This document shows, in pieces, positions 12,105-22,124 of a stretch of 64,000 bases of DNA. Location of the stretch: NCBI GenBank assembly GCA_022559985.1, contig JAFJTR010000058.1, positions 124,001 through 188,000 of the forward strand. Direction: 5' to 3'. The translations under genes were made by a program, and so were the position numbers. The stretch comes from Parastagonospora avenae f. sp. tritici 18332-5. Taxonomy: Eukaryota; Ascomycota; Dothideomycetes; Pleosporales; Phaeosphaeriaceae. Under the pieces are notes generated by a model, which worked only from the letters and a program-made list of their open reading frames with translations, did no database searches and was not told the origin of the DNA. Each line of letters begins with the position of its first letter. Position 1 is the first letter of the stretch.

Positions 12105-12528
12105 GGTGAAGTGCAGATACTATTCGCAGTTATTCGCAGTATCACCGGCGCATCGTGGCGGGTCACCTGTTACGATATGCGTCTGTCCGAACTTTTTCGA
12201 GATTCTGGCGCGAGCTCGGCGCTAGTGAAAATGACGGCGCGCACTAGCGCGGTTTCCCCGTCCAGGGACCGTGCCTGCCGAATGGGCGACGTGCAGAAAG
12301 GGGACCCAAATTGTCCGCCAGCACCAACACGACCCTCCTCGACCACGCATCCCTCCAGTCGACACCACGCGATCCGGTCGTTGACAGTTGACACCCATCA
12401 CACGCCGCCCATGTAAGCCTCAGCAGCATCATTGAGTTCTATCAATTGCCGTCCAGGCCCAGCTAACACCGCCGCAGACCCATACATATACACATAGACT
12501 TTCTCCAGGTCACCCATATCACGACACC
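12105..12528. promoter_or_regulatory. Bidirectional promoter region, PWP2 / septin
   Basis: The 424-bp gap between two divergent start codons must hold both promoters and leaders. A short direct repeat of CAGTTATTCGCAGTAT character lies near 12126-12142. No defined factor site is claimed. Confidence 0.5.
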
Positions 12529-13921
12529 ATGGCCGAGAACCTGTCCCCAATTGGCATTGCCAATGTGCGTACTCTGCATCAAAATGTCCCGCAGTGCTGA
12601 AGCTAACATCCACCGCAGCTGCCCAACCAGAGGTATGCGTTTCGAAACGACACGCAAGCACTGAGCCTAACGTAGTACAGACACAAGATTGTTGCAAAGC
12701 GCGGCGCTGCCTTCACCATAATGGTAGGACCGCCCTCCACATCAAACCTCTCACGTGCTAACTCTCGCAGGTCGCCGGCGAGTCGGGTCTCGGAAAGACG
12801 ACCTTCATCAACACGCTCTTCTCCACCACCATCAAGAACTATGCCGACCACAAGCGACGACACCACAAGCAGATGGACAAGACGGTCGAGATTGAAATCA
12901 CCAAGGCCGAGCTCGAGGAGAAGTTCTTCAAGGGTACGCATCACACCACGCATCCGACGCCTCTTCTATGCTAACATCTGCAGTCCGCCTCACTGTAATC
13001 GACACCCCTGGCTTCGGCGACTACGTCAACAACCGCGACTCGTGGCAGCCCATCATCGAGTTCCTCGACGACCAGCACGAGTCGTACATGCTGCAGGAGC
13101 AGCAGCCGCGCCGCACAGACAAGATCGACCTCCGTGTCCACGCCTGCCTGTACTTCATCCGTCCCACTGGCCACACCCTGAAGCCCCTCGACATTGAGGT
13201 CATGAAGAAGCTATGCACGCGCGTCAACCTGATTCCCGTCGTGGCCAAGGCCGACACGTTGAGCCCTGCAGACCTGTTCAAGTTCAAGCAGCGGGTATGT
13301 TGTTCTTCCCAAATTCTCCAAGCAGGTGCTGACTAGCAGTAGGTGCGCCAGGTCATCGACGCCCAGGGCATCAAGATCTACACCCCACCGCTCGAGGACG
13401 ACGACGCTGCCGCCATGCAGCACGCCCGCGGCCTCATCGATGCTATGCCCTTCTCCGTCATCGGCTCCGAAAAGGACGTCCAAACCAACGATGGCCGCAC
13501 CGTCAAGGGCCGCCAGTACGCTTGGGGTGTGGCCGAAGTGGAGAACGAGGAGCACTGCGACTTTAAGAAGCTCCGCGCCATCCTGATCCGCACTCACATG
13601 CTCGACCTGATCCACACCACCGAGGAGAACCACTACGAAGCCTACCGCGCGCAGCAAATGGAGACCAGGAAGTTTGGTGAGGCTCGCCCGAGGAAGCTAG
13701 ACAACCCCAAATTTAAGGAAGAGGAGGAAGCGCTCCGCAAGCGCTTCACCGAGCAGGTCAAGGTTGAGGAGCAGAGGTTCAGGCAGTGGGAGCAGAAGTT
13801 GATTGCTGAGCGCGACCGCCTGAACAAGGACCTCGAAGCTAGCCACGCCGAGATCAAGCGTCTTGAGACTGAGGTCGACTCGCTCCAGGGCAGCATCAAC
13901 CGCTCACACGGACGTCGTTAA
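12529..13921 (+). CDS. CDC12: Septin, CDC12 group
   Basis: Six exons: 12529-12564, 12619-12632, 12681-12723, 12771-12933, 12984-13294 and 13343-13921, giving 381 residues. Visible motifs are the P-loop GESGLGKTT, the switch DTPGFGDYVNN, the base-specificity motif AKAD, and the septin unique element ending in a C-terminal coiled coil (residues about 320-375, EEEEALRKRF to EVDSLQG). The N-terminus GIANLPNQRHKIV matches the Cdc12 group (AspC in Aspergillus) rather than Cdc3, 10 or 11. Septins form hetero-oligomeric filaments at septa, branch points and germ tubes, bound to the plasma membrane. Five introns of 47-54 bp are concentrated at the 5' end, and exon 2 is only 14 bp. Confidence 0.95.
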
Positions 13922-14274
13922 GCGCATCACACCAGCGGGGTTGATTGTGGTAACGGCGTTTCGATATTATTCCTTCAAGATTCCCCTTCTTTCTCTTCTC
14001 GTATGTTTGTAATGCCCGCGTCGCGGGGAGGGTGATTGCCTGGATGAAAGTAAACTACAAGGCAGAGGAAAACTTTATGGGCTTGGGCTATCCTCTATAT
14101 TATAGCATGTAGTCTTCGACACTTGATCAATTAATACGCAGTAGTTTGCGGCTGGTCGCATCATGCTCATCATCCCTCGTTACGACCGTGATTGATCGTG
14201 ATATTTGTAGTCATCGCTCAAACGCCAAATGATCCCTAGAACCTATGCGCCGTGATATAAAGTGTTGTGTGTGC
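13922..14274. other. Convergent 3' flank
   Basis: A 353-bp gap between two 3' ends, T-rich at 13963-13995. It presumably carries both polyadenylation regions. No gene is seen. Confidence 0.5.
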
Positions 14275-15110
14275 TCAGACCTTCATCCCACCAAACACCC
14301 TGTCCAATTCCTCTCCTTCCCTCTCCTTCTTCACCTCAGCCTCCCTTTGCTGCGGGTCATCATCCATGATATTCTCCACCTCCATCTCCTTCCCTTTGCC
14401 CTCGTCTACTTCTGGCTTCAATATGTGCACCCCGCTATCCAACCAACCTGGCGCCAACCTCCTCTTCTCCGCCAAGTCCTCAGCCTTCCTCTTGTCTTCC
14501 CACTCCTTCAGCGTCTTCCGCGCATCGGCTTCTAATTTTTGAAGATGTTGTTGGAGCGCAAGACAGGATTGCAGGATGGCATCGGGGGCGGCCGAGGTAC
14601 CGGCCGACGAGATTACATAGTCGGGGTTCTGGAGGATGGACGGGGGCAGCGTCGAGGGCAGCGTCTTGTACAAGTAGGGTAGAGGGGTGGCGGTGGGGAG
14701 GGAGAGGAAGGGCGAGATGGTTAGGGGGACTTGGGCGAGGAGGGGGTGCGGGTCTAAGAGCGAGATGTCAGCGTCGTTGGAACGGTGTTCTGGGGTATGC
14801 TTGCGCGCGTCGAGGATGATGGAGCTACAGATAGACTGTCTACATGACTTGCGAGTGCTTGCTAAGATTCATCCACGCGAGAGTGATGCGCAATGCTCTT
14901 CTGAAGCTGTGCGCGTTGTGGGGACGCTGCCCACGGAACAACCGCGGAACGAAATCTGGGGAACTTACGTTCGTCATGCATGGTGCGGAACCAGGCGTTG
15001 TATCGCCTGTAACAGCCTCGATTGATCCAAAGTGCTGGACTATTTCTGTTATTGTGGCGTAGCTGTGGAGGTGGCGGCTGTATATATGTGGAGTAGAGGA
15101 AGCTTGACAT
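14275..15110 (-). CDS. Unrecognised small protein with charged C-terminal half
   Basis: Two exons, 15110-14969 and 14861-14275 (107-bp intron, donor GTAAGT, acceptor CTTAG), join in phase to 242 residues. I do not recognise the family. The N-terminal exon is basic, with RRYNAWFRTMHDE just before the splice. The second exon contains SSIILDARKHTPEHR, proline/leucine-rich loops (PLTISPFLSLPTATPLP), then an amphipathic helix (CLALQQHLQKLEADARKTLK) and a Lys/Glu-rich tail ending VFGGMKV. The start is uncertain: an in-frame ATG at 15179 would add 23 residues, and an extra upstream intron is possible. No signal peptide or membrane span is seen. Confidence 0.5.
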
Positions 15111-15315
15111 GTGGAGTCGCAATGATGCAGGTCCCAGTTCCTTCGGTGCAGCACGTGCAACTGCCGATTTGCGGGGCACAACCTTATTGGAACGGGCATT
15201 TACACGAGTGTATATGCGGTCTTCATTTCAGTAATGAGTGTGATCTGCTACGCTACATTTCGCTACCAAACATCTTCGTCGTATCCAACGAACACTGCCA
15301 ATAAGTATACACCGT

Positions 15316-16453
15316 CTAGCATACGAGCGGTCTCGGGCCAGGGATAGTATAGTTGGTGGGTTTCGGCCAGTACAGTTGGAACTTGACACCTGGATCTGTC
15401 CCTTTGTAAGCACCTGGAAAGCCCACGTACTCAGGACTGAAAGATCCCGCACGAGTGCCTAGATGTCGTCTAGGCGCAGGAAGGCCTCCGAGGACATCGC
15501 CTCGCTTTGAGGCGCTACCACCCTGGACGTTGATCTGCGCACACTCCATGTAGAACTGTGCACCAGGATAACTCGATGCCGCATGCAGTGCAATGATCTC
15601 AGCTCGTAGGAGATACCTGTGGACATGGTAAGATGCCAGATAAAAGGAGTAAGGATGGTGGAACTCACTGCCCAGCAGGAACACAAGACGGCAGTACAAA
15701 GTCTACCTTGCCCTTCTTGTAAAGTCTGGTAACCGCCCATTCGCCGTTACTATCCAGACCATCCTCGTATATCTTGAACCCTACAGTTGTTGTTAGATTG
15801 GTTGTTAGAGAGTGGCTAGACGACTTACACTTGAGACCAGTCACGGTAGTCGTGAGTGCGTCGTCCACCTTTGCCAAATAGACCATGACAGGTCCCAAAT
15901 GTCCAGGGTCTATTGGGTCCTGCTTGTCAGTCTCCGGCTTCGAGTCAAGCGTATGATGCCATTCGGCAGAAAGCGTGTCTCCCGCTTTAACCTATGATCT
16001 CATCAGCGTCTGTTACATGAGTTCGTGTGGCTCGCGAAATGCGATGAGCCCCTAGACGATGGCTCACATTAATTATGTCCGTTGGTAGAGGAGTCTTTAG
16101 CGGATTGAGCCTAAACACATGAGCATATAGGGTTCCGCGCACGTGTGCTACGAGTGGGCTTACCCTCCGTTGCAAATCATATCATTGGACATTACATCCT
16201 GAATGGGCCTGTCGCGTGTCGATATCAATGGAAATGTCGGCGTCAGTTCGAGTTGTGGGGTGCATACCCGTCATATGTCTATGGTGCTCTTAGTCAGACA
16301 GAGACAGGAAATGAGGGCCGAGTGATAGTGTACCGGGACCCGGACACCTTTGAGATGCCCTCGACCTACTCCATTGACATGAAGCTGGGTGAAGATGGTG
16401 TGCGCGGAGACACTAGTAGTGAGCAGGGCCGACGCAGCGATCGAGAACTTCAT
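15316..16453 (-). CDS. AA9 lytic polysaccharide monooxygenase, secreted
   Basis: Seven exons: 16453-16334, 16278-16268, 16208-16164, 16110-16068, 15991-15829, 15780-15669 and 15616-15316, giving 264 residues. The signal peptide MKFSIAASALLTTSVSA is followed directly by His, the required first residue of the copper histidine brace in AA9. Further family marks are GVRVPTYDGPIQDV, MSNDMICNGG, the second brace histidine in AEWHH, VTGLKWFKIYEDG, and the axial-site region QFYMECAQINVQGG. There is no carbohydrate-binding module; the protein ends soon after GPRPLVC. AA9 enzymes oxidatively cleave cellulose and some hemicelluloses outside the cell, using a reductant plus O2 or H2O2. The gene is head to head with a cellobiose dehydrogenase, which can donate electrons to AA9. 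Exon 2 is only 11 bp. Confidence 0.95.
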
Positions 16454-17841
16454 TGTGCGGTACTCTTCTCCTGACAGCACAGTTCTCTTGCGCAGTGGCT
16501 GACCTATATGGAGTCGTGGCGAGGCCTTAGAGTGCCTCTTCCCGCATTCAGCACGGAGTGGCAGCGTCACAGATTTTCCGCGGATGCAGCGAGTCCTGTA
16601 TGTACTACCACCTGACCCGCCAAAGAGGTCTGTCGTTATTAAATCTACATCGAAACCTATAGTTCGGGCCTTCCACACGTGAGAGGTGGAGTTATCCCGA
16701 CTTCATCGCATGAGTGTAGTGCTTGTGGCTTCAACTCGAGTGTGCCTCTGGCTCACTGGTGTAACTGAGATTAATGATGAAAGTCTCAAATAGCTATATA
16801 CGGCAGATCGGATCACAAACCATCCGAGCTTCGGTCGGAATGATTACCACTTACCTAAAACTCGCCCGCTGATCGCGCGCGCTTCTCGTGTGGGAGCCAT
16901 CGGCGGTACTTCAGCGCGTGGCGACCTTGTAAAACAGAAAAACGATAACGGGCTAGAAGCGGGACGAGGCGCAGAATAGAGAAAGGCAGAGTGCCACAAG
17001 GGACATGTGCCGGTAATTGGTGGAGGGTTGTCAAAACTGATTGCAGGAGGATCTGGCACTTAAGAAGTGACGTTTTGGGACAGTGGAAGACGACGCAATA
17101 TAATATATTACCGTCGTTAGCTGGTCGAGACGTTTCTATCCGTGAAACGTGCTCGAGTAGTGCGATCACCCCTTATCTGAGGCGAACTTACGGTTGCACG
17201 GCACGAGAATTGGACCGAGGGACACTTGCGAGCGTGGCAATTGGCGTGGGGTGGGGTGCTAGAAATTCCAGAAGGATGCGTTGTGCAGGTGTTGTGTCTG
17301 GAGGCTCCTTGGAGCGCGGAAGTTTGGGACATGTTCCTGCCGCCAGAGCACCTGCCATTCCCGAAACAGGGAGCTACGCGAGTGTGGGGAAGCCCGGTCG
17401 GGATAAGCCGCACTTGGCCATCGGCAAATGAGCCCTGTACCCCGTCCTGATCAATTTATATCAATCAACAACCCTTGTCACCATTGTTTCTGCATATTAA
17501 CGTCTAGCCTTAAATCTCATCCATAGTATTATTGCTCCGTGCGGTGACCAATCGTGAACATGATTATGATCATCAGGTCCTTCGGTTCGCCCACACCCTG
17601 CTTAGCTGCATTTGGTTTACCTGGTTGGAGGCGCTCTTCTGCCGTCGCCTGCAAGATTGAAGAACTTCATGTGATCCCTGGCTAATTGAGCTTGGCCCCA
17701 GACACCGACCAGTTTCCGAGTAAGTGTAGGGCAATCTGACGGCGTATATAACCTGCCCGTCGCCGCGAACATGGATACACAGCCCCAGGTTGTGCGTGTC
17801 GCTGGTCGGTCTACTTACCTTGTGCACGACTTATCTTCAAG
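16454..17841. promoter_or_regulatory. Shared upstream region, AA9 LPMO / cellobiose dehydrogenase
   Basis: A 1388-bp gap between the divergent start codons of two cellulose-active enzymes, with no supported gene. It is a candidate for shared control by cellulose-responsive regulators. I have not assigned specific factor sites, since short motifs would be expected by chance in this length. Confidence 0.55.
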
Positions 17842-20742
17842 ATGAAAGGCTCCACCGTCATGAAGGCAGCCTCGCTGCTGTCCCCTCTCTGTAAGTCACT
17901 ACACCTGCTCGATGACCAGGGGCGGCATAACTAACCACTGTAGTTGCTTCTACTGCCTTTGCTCAGGACAAATACACAGATTCCAAGACAGGCATTGAAT
18001 TCTGGTATGTGACCATGTCACGGTAGTGTTGCCTACTAGTGGATCCGTACTGAAATTTACAGGCGTCAAGTTGTTGGTACCGAACAGACTGCTGGAGGCT
18101 TTGAGTGGGGTTATGCCCTACCTGGTGCAGCTACTGCCACGAACGATGAGTACATTGGTTACATCGTGAGTATCACTCTATCACAGCTGCGCGTACAATG
18201 TGCTGATGGTTCGCGCAGAAAGGATCGCTTGAGTCTGGCAAACAGGGATGGTCTGGTGTCAGCCATGCAGGGGGCATGCCCAATTCGCTGCTTCTAGTCG
18301 CTTGGCCCGAGAATGATGCCGTGAAGACCAAGTTTGTCTACGCAGGGTAAGTCGAGAACAGCACGTGTCCGAGGTGACTCGCTCACACTTATCAGTGGTT
18401 ATGTTGCCCCAGAAGACTACACTGGCAACGCGACGATTACGCAAATTTCCCATACCGTCACCGACACCAGCTTCGAGCTCATCTATCGATGCCAGTGGTG
18501 CTGGGTATGGAACCAGAAAGGTGCTGATGGCTCTCAGCTTCCGACTTCAGAGGTGCAGGTTATCGGCTGGGCTCAGCACAGCAAGGTTTTCGATGGCACA
18601 TGGGTCTTCCACGACAAAGGTCAGTCTCAATTCGGTGCTCCCGTCGCAGATGCGCGAAATGCCAAATACGACACCTGGGCCAATCTCGCCACTCCTCCGA
18701 CTACCACTTCTGCGCCGTCAAGCTCAACCACACCTACACCCACTGCGCCAATTTCCTGCGTAGGCTCTCCAGCCCCTACTGAGTCTTACGACTATATCGT
18801 CATCGGTGGCGGTGCTGGTGGTATCCCAGTTGCCGACAAGCTCTCGGAGTCGGGCAAGAGCGTCCTCTTGATCGAGAAAGGTCCTCCATCATTGGCCCGC
18901 TTCGGTGGGAAAATGGGCCCAGATTGGGTCACGAGCAACAATCTGACCCGGTTCGATGTCCCAGGTCTTTGCAACCAGATCTGGGTTGACTCAGCTGGTG
19001 TAGCCTGCACCGATATTGATCAAATGGCCGGATGTGTCCTCGGTGGAGGTGCTGCCGTCAATGCTGCATTGTGGTGGAAGCCCGTAGACATCGACTGGGA
19101 CTACAACTTCCCGTCTGGATGGAAGTCATCCGATGTGAAGGGTGCCGTCGACCGAGTTTTCAAACGAATTCCTGGCACCGACACCCCCTCCATGGACGGA
19201 AAGCGCTACAAGCAGGAAGGCTTCGATGTTCTTTCTGGAGCACTTGGCGCCGATGGCTGGAAATCCGTTGTTGCAAACGATGCACCCAACTCGAAGAACC
19301 GCGTGTACTCGCACTCTCCATTCATGTACGAGAATGGACAGAGGCAGGGACCTCTGGGCGCCTACCTCCCCACTGCTCTCGCAAGGAAGAACTTCAAGCT
19401 CTTGACAAACACTATGGCGCGCCGTGTTGTCCGCACTGGAGGAAAGGCTACCGGTGTTGAGCTCGAAAGTGGTTACTGTGGCACTGTCAGCCTCAATCCC
19501 GGAGGCCGTGTGGTTCTATCCGCCGGTGCTTTTGGCTCTTCCAAGCTTCTGTTCAGGAGCGGTATCGGTCCCAAGGATCAGCTTAGTGTTGTCAAGAACA
19601 GCGCCCTCGACGGCTCGACCATGATCAAGGAGGCTGACTGGATCAACCTGCCTGTCGGTCAGAACTTGGACGATCACACTAACACTGATCTTGTCATCAG
19701 ACACCCTAACGTCTCTTTCTACGATTTCTACGCGGCCTGGAAAGCGCCCATTGAGTCTGATAAGACCGCGTACCTCAGCAAGCGTTCTGGTATCCTTGCT
19801 CAGTCTGCTCCGAACATTGGTCCCCTTGCCTGGGAAGTGGTTAAGGGTTCCGACGGTATCGATCGTCAGCTCCAGTGGACTGCCCGCGTCGAAGGACCCG
19901 GTGCCAATGACACAACTTCCATGACTATTAGCCAATATCTTGGTAGAGGAAGTACATCGCGAGGTGCCCTATCCATCAATGGAGCGCTTGGCATGGTCGT
20001 GAGCAAAGCACCATATCTCCAAAACGAAGCCGACACCAGCGCTGTCATTGCTGGTATTAAGAGCATGATGGCTTCCATTAAGAAGAACCCTCTCGTCGAA
20101 TTCCAGGTTCCCTCTGCCAACCAGACTGTCGAGCAGTATGTTGCCAGTCTCCCGAAGACCGCAGCGGCCCGCCGTGCCAACCACTGGATTGGCACAGCGA
20201 AGATTGGAACGGACAGTGGGCTTACCGGTGGGACCGCCGTCGTCGATCTGAACACCCAGGTCTACGGCACGGATAACATCCACGTTGTCGATGCTTCAAT
20301 TTTCCCTGGGTAAGCTCTCAAGTTTGCTCCGAAATCTGCAACCACTGACACGATACAGTCATATCACTACCAACCCGACATCATACATTGTCACTATTGC
20401 GGAGCATGCAGCGGCCAAAATCCTTGCGCTCGCTGGTTCAGGTGGTAAGCCTACGTCGTCAGCAGGTCCAATTCAGTCTTCAGCTAAGCCAACGTCGGCA
20501 AAGCCGTCTAATACTCCAGCCCCATCAAAGGCCGTGACGTCGGCTAAGCCAGCCACACCAACCTCGAAGCCAGCTGAAGCAGTAAGTGCATACCCTAATT
20601 TGACCGCGAGAGAACGATCATTCTAACAAGGATGTAGTGGAACCAGTGTGGAGGTACCGGATACACTGGACCTACAACATGTGTGACCGGATACAAGTGC
20701 GTGGTCAACAACTCGTACTATTCACAATGCGTTCCCAACTGA
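17842..20742 (+). CDS. Cellobiose dehydrogenase with cytochrome, flavin and CBM1 domains
   Basis: Seven exons: 17842-17890, 17944-18004, 18063-18165, 18219-18346, 18396-20309, 20359-20581 and 20638-20742, giving 860 residues. The order is signal peptide (ending AFAQ), haem b cytochrome domain (about 22-215, with GGMPNSLLLVAW holding the probable methionine ligand), a Thr/Pro/Ser linker, then a GMC flavodehydrogenase. The latter shows GGGAGGIPVADKLSESGKSV for FAD binding, with NHWIGTAKIG and GHITTNPTSY as the catalytic His and Asn regions. After a second Ser/Pro/Lys linker comes a CBM1 (WNQCGGTGYTGPTTC to SQCVPN). This layout is ascomycete class IIA. The enzyme oxidises cellobiose to cellobionolactone outside the cell and passes electrons via haem to LPMOs; the AA9 gene next door fits that role. 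Confidence 0.96.
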
Positions 20743-21036
20743 GAGCACGATGTGCGAGCATCTGGTGCTCCTCAGAGTCACAACGATTTTCTTCTGTAAA
20801 TACTTTTAGACTCATTTGAGATGAACATGTCTTCACTTTTTGCCCCAGATATCATGCAATGACTTTTCAGAGCTTCACTATGCCTAATCGAAGCTAGTGT
20901 ACACGTGATGCCGGGGGAGCGGGCGGAGCTCACGCTACTGCGGTTCCACTTCATCCCATCGCCCATCAACCCGTGCTTAGCACAACCAATTAATAGCTTT
21001 TCCATCGAGCCTCTATCGGAGGTTGCTATTGTATTT

Positions 21037-21783
21037 ATGCTGCTCTCCAAATGTCTCTCTGTCTCGCTCAATGACGCGGCCAACACGCAATATAATGTAA
21101 CGGAGCTGCTATTACAGCGATATCTAGACAGCCCTAAAGATGACTGGGACAGACTTTACAAATGCTGGGGCTATCTCGATTGTGGCGACTGCCATCGCAG
21201 TGATGGCTTCTGTGGATGGTGCCCCATGGTGTGTTTCATTTCCTTTCTCCCGCAACATTGTTCTGATTGCCTGACTTCCCAGTCGTCTACATGTCTGCCG
21301 CTACCTGATGATGGCCTTTCGCGCGCATTCCCACTACTCTCCCCAATCCGCTATAAGGGCATCTGCGCTTTTGGTTCTGAGCGCTTCGAGCTTCGTACCG
21401 CAGGTCTGGGCTGCCAAGTTTCCACCATTACCTTTCTGACGTCGGTCGTCACTATTCTCAGTACTTTACTTGGCGTCCTAATACTTCGATTACTTTTCAA
21501 GTGTGCCAAATGGATTATCGTGGGTCTCCATCCGCGGAGAGTGGGTTATGTAGTATATCCCAATGATGAAGAGCCCTGGAAAGGCGACATATGGGTACGG
21601 AGAAGCGAGGGTTGTGGGAATTGGTGGAGGCGTATGCGGGGCGATCAGAAAGAGTTTGAAATCGAGGAAGTGGCCGACGGCTCGTTGCAAGAGACCAGGC
21701 GAATGTCATCAAGAGGCAGAAGCAACAAACGCGGTGGGGGGATGCGAAGCGCAGAGCGAAGACCACTTTTAGGGAGTCACTAA
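21037..21783 (+). CDS. Membrane protein with PSI-like cysteine-rich ectodomain
   Basis: Exons 21037-21228 and 21283-21783 (54-bp intron) give 230 residues. A cysteine cluster CWGYLDCGDCHRSDGFCGWC is followed after the splice by SSTCLPL, the spacing of a plexin/semaphorin/integrin (PSI)-type knot, and then by CAFGSERFELR. One strong hydrophobic segment (STITFLTSVVTILSTLLGVL) follows, then a basic cytoplasmic tail with RR-rich stretches. The intron is a multiple of three with no stop, so retention would also give a protein. The start is uncertain: the frame is open to 20905 and a short upstream signal exon may exist. The function is unknown; the topology suggests a small single-pass surface or secretory-pathway protein. 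Confidence 0.6.
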   Translation: MLLSKCLSVSLNDAANTQYNVTELLLQRYLDSPKDDWDRLYKCWGYLDCGDCHRSDGFCGWCPMVCFISFLPQHCSDCLTSQSSTCLPLPDDGLSRAFPLLSPIRYKGICAFGSERFELRTAGLGCQVSTITFLTSVVTILSTLLGVLILRLLFKCAKWIIVGLHPRRVGYVVYPNDEEPWKGDIWVRRSEGCGNWWRRMRGDQKEFEIEEVADGSLQETRRMSSRGRSNKRGGGMRSAERRPLLGSH

Positions 21784-22124
21784 GAGACGAAATTCTGAGC
21801 GCAATCAGTACCCGACTCTATGCGGTGCTACCGCACACGACCAGCCTTGAACTCACCTCTCATCAACACCTTTACTGAGGACTTCATCGCCTGTGGCGTC
21901 ATAAAAGGACAAGTAGAGTCCAAGATAAGAGACAATTACCTCATCGCGCCTTTACCAGCTCGCTGCCCTGCCCGTAGATTCTTTCCCTCACCTCTATTAG
22001 CAAGGTTAGTGCCCCTGTAGCACATATAAACTCCACGCTGCCCACTTCTACTCTTCTCTTCTTGCTCCACTACGCTCCTCGCATCCTCGTAGTCATTTGC
22101 TACAGCGCGAGGTCGCTCGCAGCT
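21784..22124. other. Intergenic spacer
   Basis: 341 bp, C/T-rich at 22040-22070 just ahead of the next start, consistent with a promoter. No gene is seen. Confidence 0.4.
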
